This document shows, in pieces, positions 46,073-55,908 of a stretch of DNA of 64,000 nucleotides. A program made the translations under genes and the position numbers. Source of the stretch: Centropus unirufus (Eukaryota; Chordata; Aves; Cuculiformes; Centropidae); NCBI GenBank assembly GCA_013397695.1, contig VYZI01000840.1, positions 8,990-72,989 of the forward strand, given 5' to 3'. Within the stretch, counting starts at the first letter, position 1, and the number at the start of each line of letters is the position of its first letter. The notes below the pieces were generated by a model. That model saw only the letters and a program-made list of their open reading frames with translations. It did not search any database and had not been told where the DNA came from.

Positions 46073-46941
46073 TGACCTCTGCCCAGCATGGTGCTCTGGC
46101 TTCCCCGTGGTACACCTTCGCTGTGCCTCAGTTTCCCTCCTGTGGAACGAGGGCGAAGATCTTCAATGTCTTTCTGAAAAGGTGAAATCTGCCCCAAAAT
46201 AGCTGTCATTTAGGGAGATGGGAGCCCTTGTGTATGCACTGTCCTGTCCCAGCCACAAATCACCACATTTATGGTCCTGACACCTGAGAAGCAGAACAGG
46301 CCCAGCAGAAATTAAGTGAATGAGATGAGTGTGCATGCAATTAGGACAGACCTTTAAAACACTGCAACGAGAGCTGCTGTCTAATGAAAGCAACACGGTT
46401 CCTTTTTTAAGAGGAGGGAGACTTTTGGGATGCTTTGTCCACATAATGTTCCAATTTTAGCTCTGCGTCCCGGGGTGTAATTGCATTAAAAATACCCGGG
46501 GAGGAGGAGGATGCCAAGGGCACCCAGGGATCTGCCTCGGCTGGCGTGTCCCCACCAGCGTGTCCTGCTGTGTCCCAAGGCCCCGTTTCACATTCCTGAT
46601 GCTGATCCTCTCCCAGATCTGCTTTCCAGCTGCTCCACTAATGGTTATTCTGGTCAAGGTCCTCTCCCCAGGCTCCTACGGGGGCTCCCTGCCCATCTCT
46701 GTGCCACCGGGCATCCATCACTGTGAGTTTTGGGGGACAACCACAAATGCCACGTCTTGTTGGATGGGGCAGCTCTTCCCTCTTGGTGTGGGGTGGCTCC
46801 ATCCTGCCCCTGCGGAAAGGGATCGGGGTGTTCTGGTGGATGGCAAGTTGAACATGAGCCAGGCCTGGCAGCCAAGTGGGGCAACAGAGTCCTGGGGTGC
46901 ACCAAGCACTCCCTTGCCAGTCGGGTGAGGGAGGGCAGTGC
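46073..46941. other. Intronic stretch
   Basis: No exon or element recognised. Confidence 0.4.
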
Positions 46942-47585
46942 CAGCTTGAGCACTGGGCGCAGTTTTGGGTGCCACAGGATAGAAAGGTTCTAAAGCTACT
47001 GGAGAGGGTCCAGAGGAGGGCATTGAGTTGGTGAGGGGTTTGTGGTTGGGGTTAGGGCATTGAGTTGGTGAAGGATTTGGGGTTAAGGCTTAGGGTGTGG
47101 CGTTAGGGTTAGGGCACTGAGGGCATTGAGTTGGTGAAGGGTTAGGGCATTGAGTTAGTAAAGGGGTTAGGGTTTGGAGTTAAAGCATTGAAGGTATTGA
47201 GTTGGTGAAGGTCTAGGGGTTAGGGTTAAAGCATTGAGGGCATTGAGTTGGTGAAGGGTTTGGGGTTAGGGTTAGGGCATTGAGTTAAGGAAGGGGTTTG
47301 TGTTTGAGCATTGAGGGTGTTGAGTTGGTGAAGGGGTTTGGAGTTAGGGCATTGAGTTGGTACAGGGTTTGGGGGTGGGGGTTAATGTTAGAGTATTGAG
47401 GGCATTGAGCTGGTGAAGGGTTTGGGGTTAAGGGTTTGGGGTTAGGGCATTGAGCTGGTGAAGGGTTTGGGGTTAGGCTTAGGGCATTGAGCTGCTGAAG
47501 TGTTTAGAGGGGAAGCTCTGGAATGGCTGAAGTCACTTGGTCCGCTCAGCCTGGAGGAGACCCCGGGGAGCCCTCGCCCCGCTGT
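46942..47585 (+). mobile_element. CR1-Y-like LINE fragment split by its own tandem expansion
   Basis: The left flank gttttgggtgccacaggata, aaggttctaaagctactgga, gagggtccagaggagggc and the right flank gtttagaggggaagctctgg, cttggtccgctcagcctgga are adjoining parts of a CR1-Y-like element. Between them lies the minisatellite at 47019-47503. Confidence 0.82.
47019..47503 (+). repeat. Minisatellite built from CR1 sequence with telomere-like GGGTTA motifs
   Basis: About a dozen irregular units of gcattgagttggtgaagg followed by gtttggggttagggtta. The first half is the CR1 segment found once at the same place in related copies (13845-13866). The second half replaces tttagagggg with runs of ggggttaggg. 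Unit length varies from roughly 26 to 55 bases. Confidence 0.93.
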
Positions 47586-47870
47586 GCAGCCCCCTGACAC
47601 GGGGAGGAGCGGGCACCGCGGGGATGCCCGGAGGATGCCCGGGCTGGGCTGGGCTGGGCTGCAGGGACCGGGACCCGCGGGCGGCGCGGTCCGTGTGCGC
47701 CCCCTGGGGGCCGCGGCGGGGGCTGCAGCGCTCGGGGGCTTCGCGGCCGCTTTTCCCGCATCCAAACCGCGGCGGGGGCGCTCGGAGCCGGGGGCAGCGC
47801 CGAGCGGCGCCTGCAAGGGCCGGGGTTGGGACCGGTGGGGTTGAACATCTCTTGTCGGAGCCGTGGATCG
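47560..47870. promoter_or_regulatory. CpG-rich block, candidate alternative promoter
   Basis: CpG-dense sequence (gggacccgcgggcggcgcgg, gccgcggcgggggc, ttcgcggccgc, aaaccgcggcgggggcgctcgg) about 1.75 kb before the zinc-finger exon. It has a short gggct tandem at 47640-47661. It could be a second promoter that starts ZNF385C at its exon 2 ATG, or only a GC-rich intron segment. Confidence 0.4.
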
Positions 47871-47925
47871 GGTTTGGTGGCGCCAAGCTGCGTGGTGGGG
47901 TTTGGCAGCCTTGGAGGGAAGGGAT

Positions 47926-48738
47926 GATATCCAGAGGGACCTGGAGAGGTTGGACCTGTGAGGACTTCATGAGGTTTAACAAAGCCAAGGGCAAGGTCCT
48001 GCGCCTGGAGCAGGGCAGTCCCAAGCACAACTAAAGGCCGGGCAGAGGTTGGATTGGAAGCAACCCTGAAGAGAAGAGCGTGGGGCGCTGGTGGATGAGA
48101 AGATCAACAGGAGCTGGCAATGTGCGCTCTCCACCTGGAAAGCCAACCGTGTCCTGGGCTGCATCCAAAGTGGGACCAGCAGGAAGAGGGAAGGAATTCG
48201 GCTCTCATGAGACCACACCTGGAGCCCTGCACTCAGCTCTGGAGTCCTCGGCAGAGGAAAGACATGGATCTGTTGGAGCGTGTCCAGAGAAGACCCTGAA
48301 GATGATCCAAGGGTTGGAGCAACCTCTGATACAAGGACAGCCTGAGAGAGTTGGGATCGTCTACCCTGGAAAAGAGAAGGCTCCAGGGAGACCTTAGAGC
48401 AGCTTCCAGGACTGAAAGGGGCTCCTGGAAAGCTGGGGAGGGGCTCTTGGTCAGGGAGTGCAGGGGTAGGATGAGGGGAATGGTTTTGTGCTGTAAGAGG
48501 GGAGACTGAGGTGAGATCTTAAGGAGAAATGTTTTGTTGTGAGGGTGGGGAGGCCCTGGCCCAGGTTGCCCAGAGCAGTGGTGGCTGCCCCATCCCTGGA
48601 GGTGTTGAAGGCCAGGTTGGATGGTGCTTGGAGCAACTGGATCCAGTGGGAGATGTCCCTGCCCATGGCAAGGGGTGGCACTGGATGGGCTTTGCATTCC
48701 CTTCCAACCCAAACCATTCTATGGTTCCATGATTAGCC
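47926..48738 (+). mobile_element. Longest CR1 LINE copy in the window, including the end of ORF2
   Basis: About 810 bases. It starts in the reverse-transcriptase ORF tail (ttcatgaggtttaacaaagc, gccaagggcaaggtcctgcg, aagccaaccgtgtcctgggc, gagaccacacctggagccct) and continues through the usual 3' UTR to ccattctatggttccatg. The ORF portion has stops in all frames, so it is dead. Confidence 0.93.
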
Positions 48739-49379
48739 TGACTTTATCTGTGTATCTCCAGCCCCTTCCCCTGGATGCTGGATGTGTGGGCAGCCCCCAC
48801 CAAAACCACCCACACCAGGCTCTTGTGCCTGTCCAAGGCTTGGTTCTGAATGAACCAAGAATGAACCAACACAGGCCAGATCCTGCGTTGAGGTCACTCC
48901 CCTGGAATTGGCCAGTGGTGACAGTGTTCTGGCAAAGCAAGGGCCACCCCGGCAGATCCAAACCTCTTCCTTGTGGTGTCTCTATGTGGGAATGAGACTC
49001 AAGCTTCTAATGCAATTGGTCCTGCAGAACCATGAGCTCAGGGCAGGCACCTGTTTAACACAGGTGAGAAAGTGCTCATGGCTGAAGGTGCCAGTGCACA
49101 TCCTCCTCCTGCCATGGGACAGGCTGCGAGACACCAGAGCAGTAATGCAAGTCCTTCCAGTTCTTTACTCGGAGAGGGTTTCCATCCAGCTCTGCCTTGG
49201 GCCAACCTACAGTGCTGGCCAGGAATGAACAGAAAGTCTTTAACTGACCTGGAGCATCATCTGGTGCTAGAAACATGGAAGATGTGGATTATTACCACCT
49301 CCAGCACTAATCTCATGAGCTACTGCTCATGTTGTCTTACCTAATACAACCCTTTGCAGAAATGCTCAGAGGACTCATC
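48739..49379. other. Intronic stretch
   Basis: No exon or element recognised. Confidence 0.4.
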
Positions 49380-49475
49380 AAATCATAGAACCATTTGGGT
49401 GGAAAAGACCTCTGAGATCGTTGAGTCCAACAGTACCTGCCCACTACTAAACCATATCTCAAAGTTCCCCCCATC
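49380..49475 (-). mobile_element. CR1 LINE 3' end, antisense
   Basis: Complement of a diverged tail: aatcatagaaccatttgggt, ggaaaagacctctgagatcg, ttgagtccaacagtacctgc. It ends about 115 bases before the ZNF385C acceptor. Confidence 0.85.
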
Positions 49476-49589
49476 CAGGCAGCCTGGGCACCTCCCAGAC
49501 ATGGGATCTATGCTGGGTTTTCCTGCCTCACCTGTCCCCCCTGTTCCAGTCCTCCTGTCCTCATGGCAGGTCTGTCCTTCCTCCCGCAG

Positions 49590-49838
49590 GCATGAAGCGA
49601 CCCTTGAGCCCATCCCACAACCCTGAGAACGGGGTGAGGCTGGTGGAGGCGGCCACCTGCCCGCCAAGCCAGCCTGAGCAGCGCATGAAGAGGGAGAAGA
49701 AGCATCAGTCGTTCACGCTCTGTGAGGTCTGCAACATCCAGCTCAACTCGGCCGCACAGGCACAGATCCACTACAACGGCAAATCCCACCAGAAGCGCCT
49801 CAAGCAGCTCGACAAGGGGAAGATGCCAGCAGCCCAAG
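49590..49838 (+). CDS. ZNF385C: ZNF385C coding exon with the first U1-type zinc finger
   Basis: The acceptor ccttcctcccgcag ends at 49589; the donor CCAAG|gtagga follows 49838. From ATG 49592 it encodes 82 residues plus one base, starting MKRPLSPSHNPENG. SFTLCEVCNIQLNSAAQAQ leads into a Cys2His2 finger with C44, C47, H60 and H66 (C-x2-C-x12-H-x5-H), the U1/matrin type of the ZNF385 family. The ending MPAAQ with a split glycine codon (phase 1) matches the exon boundary of ZNF385B. The family has four vertebrate members; the nearby DHX58 in the same orientation points to ZNF385C. ZNF385A binds RNA and p53; the role of ZNF385C is poorly known, probably nuclear nucleic-acid binding. Later exons, with the other fingers, lie beyond the window. 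Confidence 0.9.
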
Positions 49839-50451
49839 GTAGGAGCCCATCCATCCGTCAGACCAAGGTTGCCCTTGCTCTGGGATAGCTGCTCCGCTGG
49901 GCTTGGCGCGCTGGATTCATGGGATGTCCAGGAATGCTGTGTTGTGTCTTTGACCTCTGTCTCTTGCTGGGCTGGCTGAACTCCAGAGGTTTCCCCACCC
50001 AAGTGGCTACTGGTCCTCAAGTGTGTTTGGGGCCTGAGAGCTCGTGGTGCTGTGCAGGACGGATGGGCATGTGTGGGTCCAATCCATGGGCAAAGGCATT
50101 TGTTCGTACTCTGGTTCTTCATGAGGATCTTCTTGGCTTTTTATTGGTGCCTTGAGCAGATGGGATGAGCCCATCCAAGGGTGGAATGGCTGGTGGGTCT
50201 GAGTTACTCTTGTGCCAACTCAACCCTGTCCCTCCAGCCTCCTGCGCATGTCCTGTAACTGTGACAAGTTTGGCTGCTGTTGGCTCAAAACGCTACTTAG
50301 TTTTTGGTGCTGAAGTTTAAGTGTGGACGTCTCAAAAGCTCTCAAGGGATGTTTTCAAATGTGGTTGGAAGCTCTGTTGGGGGAACAAGCCCCTCTTGAG
50401 AGTTCTCTGCAGGCATTTTCTGTGCGTACCTGAAGGGCTGGGACCAATGGT
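49839..50451 (+). other. Start of the next ZNF385C intron
   Basis: It follows the donor at 49839. No ZNF385 linker or second-finger exon was recognised here or anywhere to 64000. Confidence 0.6.
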
Positions 50452-50712
50452 GGGACCTGAGGGCACGGCAGCAAGATGTGCTAGGAGAGGCTTAGGTTGG
50501 ACGTTAGGAGGAGGTTCTTGCTCAGAGGGTGGTGGAGCCCTGGAACAGCTCCCAGGGAAGCAGCCACAACACCAGCCTGACAATATTCCAGCAGCATTTG
50601 GTCAGTGCCCTCAGCCCCACAGTGTGAACGCTGGGATTGTCCTGTGCAGGGACAGGAACTGGACTCGGTGATCCTTGTGTGTCCCTTCCAACTCAGAACA
50701 TTTCTGATGCTG
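50452..50712 (+). mobile_element. CR1 LINE 3' fragment (CR1-Y-like)
   Basis: It runs gacctgagggcacggcagca, ggttggacgttaggaggagg, ggtggtggagccctggaaca, ggactcggtgatccttgtgt, cccttccaactcagaaca. Same subfamily as 13812-14265. Confidence 0.9.
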
Positions 50713-51689
50713 CAGGGTGGGCAGCTGGGCACTGCAGGCGGTGCCAGGGCCCTGGCTGCGGTGCCCCGGCCTTGGCAGCCCCCTGGGGCTCAGCCTGTAT
50801 AAATACCTGCTCCCGCTCTTCCTAAAGACTGGCCATTCCGGAGCCATAAATTCCAAGCATGGCAATGATCATCTGTGTGCCAAACCATGCCCTCCCTGGT
50901 GGTTGTTTTGTTTGAGCAAGGTCTGGCATATGCAAAGGAGCTGCTCTGTTTATCGTCGTTTACTGACAGATGGAAATATCTCCTGCTATTTTAATGGGAA
51001 GAGAGCTCATAAATTCCAGCCTGCAGCTTCCACATTCTCCTCCTGGACCTGGCTGCGAGGCTGTCCAGGGATGTGTTTCTTACTAAGCCAAAGAATCTTC
51101 GAGCGTGCAAGTATCCTCCTTGTACTCCTGCATCATCCCTGACCTCTGCTAGTGTCCAGGGCTCCAGCAGGCGCAGCCCTCGAGGCTTTGCTGCGCTGTC
51201 AGCCTCACGCACGCTGTGCTCGGGCGTTCAAGGTGAAGTCGACTCCTGCTCGCACAGGGCTGCGATTTGCTTATGTGGGGTGAAAATTGCAGGCAGCATC
51301 TGCTCCCCTCGCCTCCCCATCCCTCCCGTCCTCCCTGGGGCGGCAGAGAAGCAGCACCCGTGCAGGGCACTGCTCCCCCCGCAGCGCGCTCCACTCAGCC
51401 GGAGCCGACCTTCTCCCCCTGCACATTTGTTCAAAAATGTCATTTCCAGCTTTGTCACTGGCAACCTTTTCCAGCCTCCTGAGGCGTGAGCCCGGCAGGG
51501 CACGTGGTTGGGAATCACAAATGAAGGCTGGAAACCGGCTGATGTGACACCCGTGTCCCCTCCGCGCCCGTCACCTCGCACGCTGCTGGCACTGTGGGTG
51601 CTGGATGCACCCCAGCCTCGTGCCTGCTGGGCTGGGAGACGGACTGATCCCCCCAAACCCAGCTGGAAATATGGGAAAGGGGGGAGAGG
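50713..51689. other. Intronic stretch
   Basis: No exon or element recognised. The long frames on both strands at 51073-51698 have no recognisable domain. Confidence 0.4.
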
Positions 51690-52026
51690 AGGTCGCAAAG
51701 GTGATCTGAGGGCTGGAGCAACTCTGTGAGGATGAGCTGAAAGAGCTGGGGTTGTTCAGCCTGAGGAAGAGAAGGGCCCAGGGAGACCTTGGAGCAGCTT
51801 CCAGGACTGTAAGGGGCTCCAGAAAAGCTGGGGAGGGACTTTTTACAAGGGCATGGAGTGATAGGATGAGGGTGAATGGTTTTAAATTAGAAGGGGGAAG
51901 ATTTAGGCCAGGTTGGATGGAGCTCGGAGCACCCAGATCCAGTGACGAGGTGTCCCTGTTTCTGGCAGGGGAGTGGAACTGGATGGGCTTTGAGGTCCCT
52001 CAACCCATTCCATGGATTCTGTGATC
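51690..52026 (+). mobile_element. CR1 LINE 3' fragment with an internal deletion
   Basis: A CR1 end from tctgagggctggagcaactc to ccattccatggattctgtga. After gggggaagattta it jumps straight to ggccaggttggatgg, losing about 100 bases present in other copies (the gcagtggtggctgcccc block). Confidence 0.9.
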
Positions 52027-54065
52027 CTCTGCTGCCAAGAAGGAGGAGTCAGTCCTTTCTGCCTTGCCCAGGAGAGCTAAGGACAAGAGCTGGAGCAGCC
52101 CTGGGTGCTCCTGGCCAGGCTGCAGCACACGGGCAGGAGGGTGCAGATAGGACTGGGCAGAGGTGATTGTTGCCTGGGCTCAGCCTGGTGCATGGGAGCA
52201 GAACCCTTCACCAACCAAACCACCACCTTTGGGTGCTGAGAAAATACATTTTCCTTTGGTGATGGGTGCAGTTGCCTGTTTTTGGGCAGCCTGGAGCGTG
52301 CCCAGCCCTTGCTCAGGCTGCAATGGGCTCAGCCCAGCACAACCCACAGCGAGGGCAGCCAGCGCGGGTCTTTGTGTCGGCACTGGGGGGCCTGGGGAGA
52401 AGAGGGGCTGCTCTTTAAAGGCAATGGGTTAAATGAAATAATTCAGTTAGACAAAGACAGGCTATTCCTCTGAGCTGGAATCTCTGTCTCGCACTGACAT
52501 CTACAGCTACATCAAAGGCAGCTTTCGCAGACGCTGCTCGATCGTCCCCGTTTCCCCTCTGGCTTCTCTGATCAGTTATTTCTGCAGAAGCTTGCGTTTC
52601 GTGGAGCAAAGCTGTGGAGGAGCTTAGCTGACAAACAGATGCGATAATCAGTATCATTACCATTTATTAGCTCTATGCCAGAAAGACCCCCAACTTAAAA
52701 ACAAATTATTGTTTATTAGGCATTTTCTTGCAAGGCAAATCATAGATTTCTGTTGTCTGGTGTTGCATCGCAGTGCAGCAGCAATTAGATACGGGATGTC
52801 CACAGATGAAAGAGGTTTTCATATTGCAGATGCCAGTTCAAATCCAACTGGGTCAAGAGTGATTTAATTACCGCCTGTGATATTTTTTTTTATTTATTTT
52901 TTTTTCAAGGGTGCCCAAATGAGCTCAGTTTGCGCTTGGTGTCCTCATGCTCCCACGACTGGGAGCTGGACCCCCTGCCCCCGTTGTGGTGCTGAGTGAG
53001 CAGGAGGGGAGCCTCCCCCCAAAACGGGGAGCAGTGGCTGCAGGCACAATCTCCTGTGCCTTTTTTCCTGGTGCAAACTGCTGGGTGAGGGCAGGGGGCC
53101 CAGGGATGTGACCGCTGCCTTCCCCTTTTCTCTCCTGGATGACACCAGGGGCTGCCCATGGCAGCATGGGTTTAGCTGGAGCGTTTCAGGAATTCACTCC
53201 CTTCCTGTTCACTGCCCAAAAAAGACCCTTCCACCCGTGTCCCAGCACAGTCATGGGGTGTAGGGGGCAGTTCATGCTCCCCCACTGCCCGAGCCAGCAT
53301 CTCTGAGCCCTGTCAGCTCGCATCTCGCTGAAACGCACTGAGGAAAGCACGCTCCTTTGTAGCCGGAGTCTCCCAGCTTCCCGGGCAGATCCAAGCTGAC
53401 AGCAGCTCATCCTCCCCCCCCTTGCCTGGGGAGAAGTGGGTGCTGGGGGCAGTGGGAAGGACACCCTGCTCAGGCACCTCCTGTGCCACGAGAGTTCATG
53501 CGAGCCCTGAGCCTACCTCAAACCACCTTTTCTATCCCTGGAGGCTTCCTCCTGCCAGCCCAATGTCAAGGTCAAGTGGGCAGGACTGGGTCAAACAGCT
53601 GTGAGGCAGCTGTATCCTGGTACCGATCCATGTTGGAAGCTCTTCCTCTGTTCCACATCCCCCTATGGTGTAAAGGATCCGGACCTTCCGTGGGGCTGCA
53701 CCCCCTTGGCATTCCCGCATGGGAATAACGGCCCCTCGCAAAGGGGAAGGTCCCGGGTTCCTCAATGAGCTGCTGAAATGTCTGAGTGCGTTTGCAGAGC
53801 AGAAAGGTTTGAGATGAGCAGAGAAATCGGTGTGACAGCTTCAGCATCGCTGGGTCAGCAGTGGAGGGGGGTGGCCCCGGGAGGGGATGTGGGGAGCCCA
53901 TGGAAGCCTGAGCCGCTCTGGGAGCCGGGGAAAGGCTGGCAGCTGCCAGCAGGAGCTCTTGTGTTGCATGGGGGGTGCTAAAAGAACCCCCTAATCCGGC
54001 AGCGGGCAGAGCTGCTTCTGCGTGCTGAGGGGTACCAGCTCCCCTCAAACAGATCCTTCATTGCA
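52027..54065. other. Intronic stretch
   Basis: No exon recognised. 52440-52910 is AT-rich unique sequence ending in a T-rich run (52882-52910), a possible conserved non-coding element. Confidence 0.4.
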
Positions 54066-54128
54066 AACAGAACCATGGAATGGTTTGGCTTGGAAGGGAC
54101 CTCAAAGCCCATCCAGTTCCAACGCCCA
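54066..54128 (-). mobile_element. CR1 LINE 3' end, antisense
   Basis: aacagaaccatggaatggtt, ggcttggaagggacctcaaa, gcccatccagttccaac: the last 60 or so bases of CR1 only. Confidence 0.87.
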
Positions 54129-55537
54129 GACCATGAGCGGTCCAGCCACTGTGGGATCGTGGTCTTGCACCCATTATTATGGGTTATCCTTAAGGTCAGT
54201 GGCAAGGAATATTTCCTCCAGCTGCTCTCTGCTGCTGGAGCTCTTCAGCTCTTAATTACCAAGAAAATGGTGCCAATCCATTCCTTTTTTTTTTCTTCCA
54301 GTTCCATGTTATGCATGGAATCCTTTAATTGTCTTTAATAAACAGGCCGATGCTAATGGTGCTTTGTCTGCAATAAAATCCAATGTATTGATTTAAACAA
54401 TATGCAAACATGCAGGATTAGAGTCTAATTGGGGACTAATCGGGGACTAATCGGGGTGCAAGGGCTGTGTTGCTGGCTGGGATGTCCTCAAAGCTATGGC
54501 AGGCACGGTGGGAAGGCGCCTGGTTCCTCCGACCATCCCGTGTTGGTCCTTGCCAGGATCCCTCACCCATGACCAGCCTTGGCAGCCTGTCAGGGTGCAC
54601 CAGCGATGTTACAGGGGGGGAAAAGTTGGCTTTTCTGGCTTCCTTCTTAGTTCCAGAGGGGATTTGCTGCTCTTCTGCTTTTGGAACTTTTTCTAAAAAG
54701 TTGGTGGGGAAAGCAGAGGGTTCAGCTGAGCCCAGAGCTGCCCCCTGACATTGGCTGTTGGGTTTAGGTGTAGACACTGCGGGGGGAAGAGCAGTTGGGA
54801 ATGAAAAGGAGCAGCAGATGAGTGGGAAAAGGCAGGTGTGGGGCTCACAGGGACTGGGTTGTGGAGCACTCATGGCTTGAGCAGAGCCTGTGCCTCCTGG
54901 GGGCATCGATACGGTGCATCAGGTCCTCCTGAACGTCCCAACAACAGATCCATGCCCACCTTGGGTGTTAAAGGATCTTTAATATTCATCAGTGATGGAT
55001 GTTGCACTTACCCTTGTGTTGATTGTGGCAAACCAGTAGCAGGATTCATATTTTAAGGCCTGTAAATGCAGCGAGGGACAGGCATACGGAGTCCTCCTGC
55101 TCCGTTGGCCCCGGCTGCTCCCTTCAGCTGCAAGTAAAGATGATTAAAAATAGCTTTTCAGATCAGATTTGAATGACCTGGAATCTCAGTGGGGGAAATT
55201 TAATGGCTTTTCACATCTTAAAGATGTTTGCTGGGATCAGGTGTCATTTGAAGAAGCGCAGTTGTATAATTGCACATTTTCCTTCCCTCTGCTTGCTCTC
55301 CGGCTTCTCCCTTCCCTGCCAGCCTCGGCACGGGGACATCCCCCGTCACTGGGAATTTAAATGATCTTGTTATACTGAAAAGCCATTTTGCATGGGGGAA
55401 AAGGGGCCCAAGGGCTCCATCTGAGTGGGATCATGCGAGCTTAAACCCTTCTCTCAGCACATCCCCCTTGTGCCAGCCCATTAATCGGGAGAAAACTGCT
55501 CCTCTTTTAAATTCTCTGAAAATACCCCCTTATCTTC
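54129..55537. other. Intronic stretch
   Basis: No exon recognised. 54426-54456 is a three-copy tandem of the 11-bp unit taatcggggac. 54250-54420 is AT-rich. Confidence 0.4.
54426..54456 (+). repeat. 11-bp tandem repeat, three units
   Basis: taattggggac, taatcggggac, taatcgggg in direct succession. Confidence 0.9.
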
Positions 55538-55908
55538 ATAGAATCGTGGGATGGTTTGGGTTGGAAGGGACCTCAAAGCCCATCCAGTGCCAACCCCTGC
55601 CATGGGCAGGGACACCTCTCAATGGATCCGGTTGCTCCAAGCCCCATCCAACCTGGCCTTGAACACCTCTAGGGATGGGGCAGCCACCACTGCTCTGGGC
55701 AACCTGGGCCAGGGCCTCCTCACCCTCACAGCAAAACATTTCTCCCTAAGATCTCATCTCAATCTCCCCTCTTTCAGCTCAAAACCATTCCCCCTCATCC
55801 TATCCCTGCCCTCCCTGATCCAGAGCCCCTCCCCAGCTTTTCTGGAGCCCCTTTCAGCCCTGGAAGCTGCTCTAAGGTCTCCCTGGAGCCTTCTCCAGGC
55901 TGAAAAAC
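55538..55908 (-). mobile_element. CR1 LINE 3' fragment, antisense
   Basis: Complement of a well-kept CR1 end: catagaatcgtgggatggtt, ggcagggacacctctcaatg, gccaccactgctctgggc, gatctcatctcaatctcccc, gagccttctccaggctgaa. Confidence 0.94.

Larger units (their letters stand above)
21507..49589 (+). other. ZNF385C: Predicted 28-kb first intron of ZNF385C
   Basis: It is bounded by GTAGGG at 21507 and a pyrimidine-rich acceptor ccttcctcccgcag ending at 49589. The intervening DNA has only CR1 fragments, tandem repeats, an assembly gap and a second CpG-rich block; no other coding exon was recognised. It depends on the first-exon call being right. Confidence 0.55.

Noticed and set aside
44901..46209. 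Open frames of 314 to 420 codons
   Set aside because: They read through the 890-N assembly gap and are CR1 sequence on both sides.
47019..47503. A true interstitial telomere repeat (TTAGGG)n
   Set aside because: The GGGTTA motifs are only part of a longer CR1-derived unit, not pure hexamer arrays.
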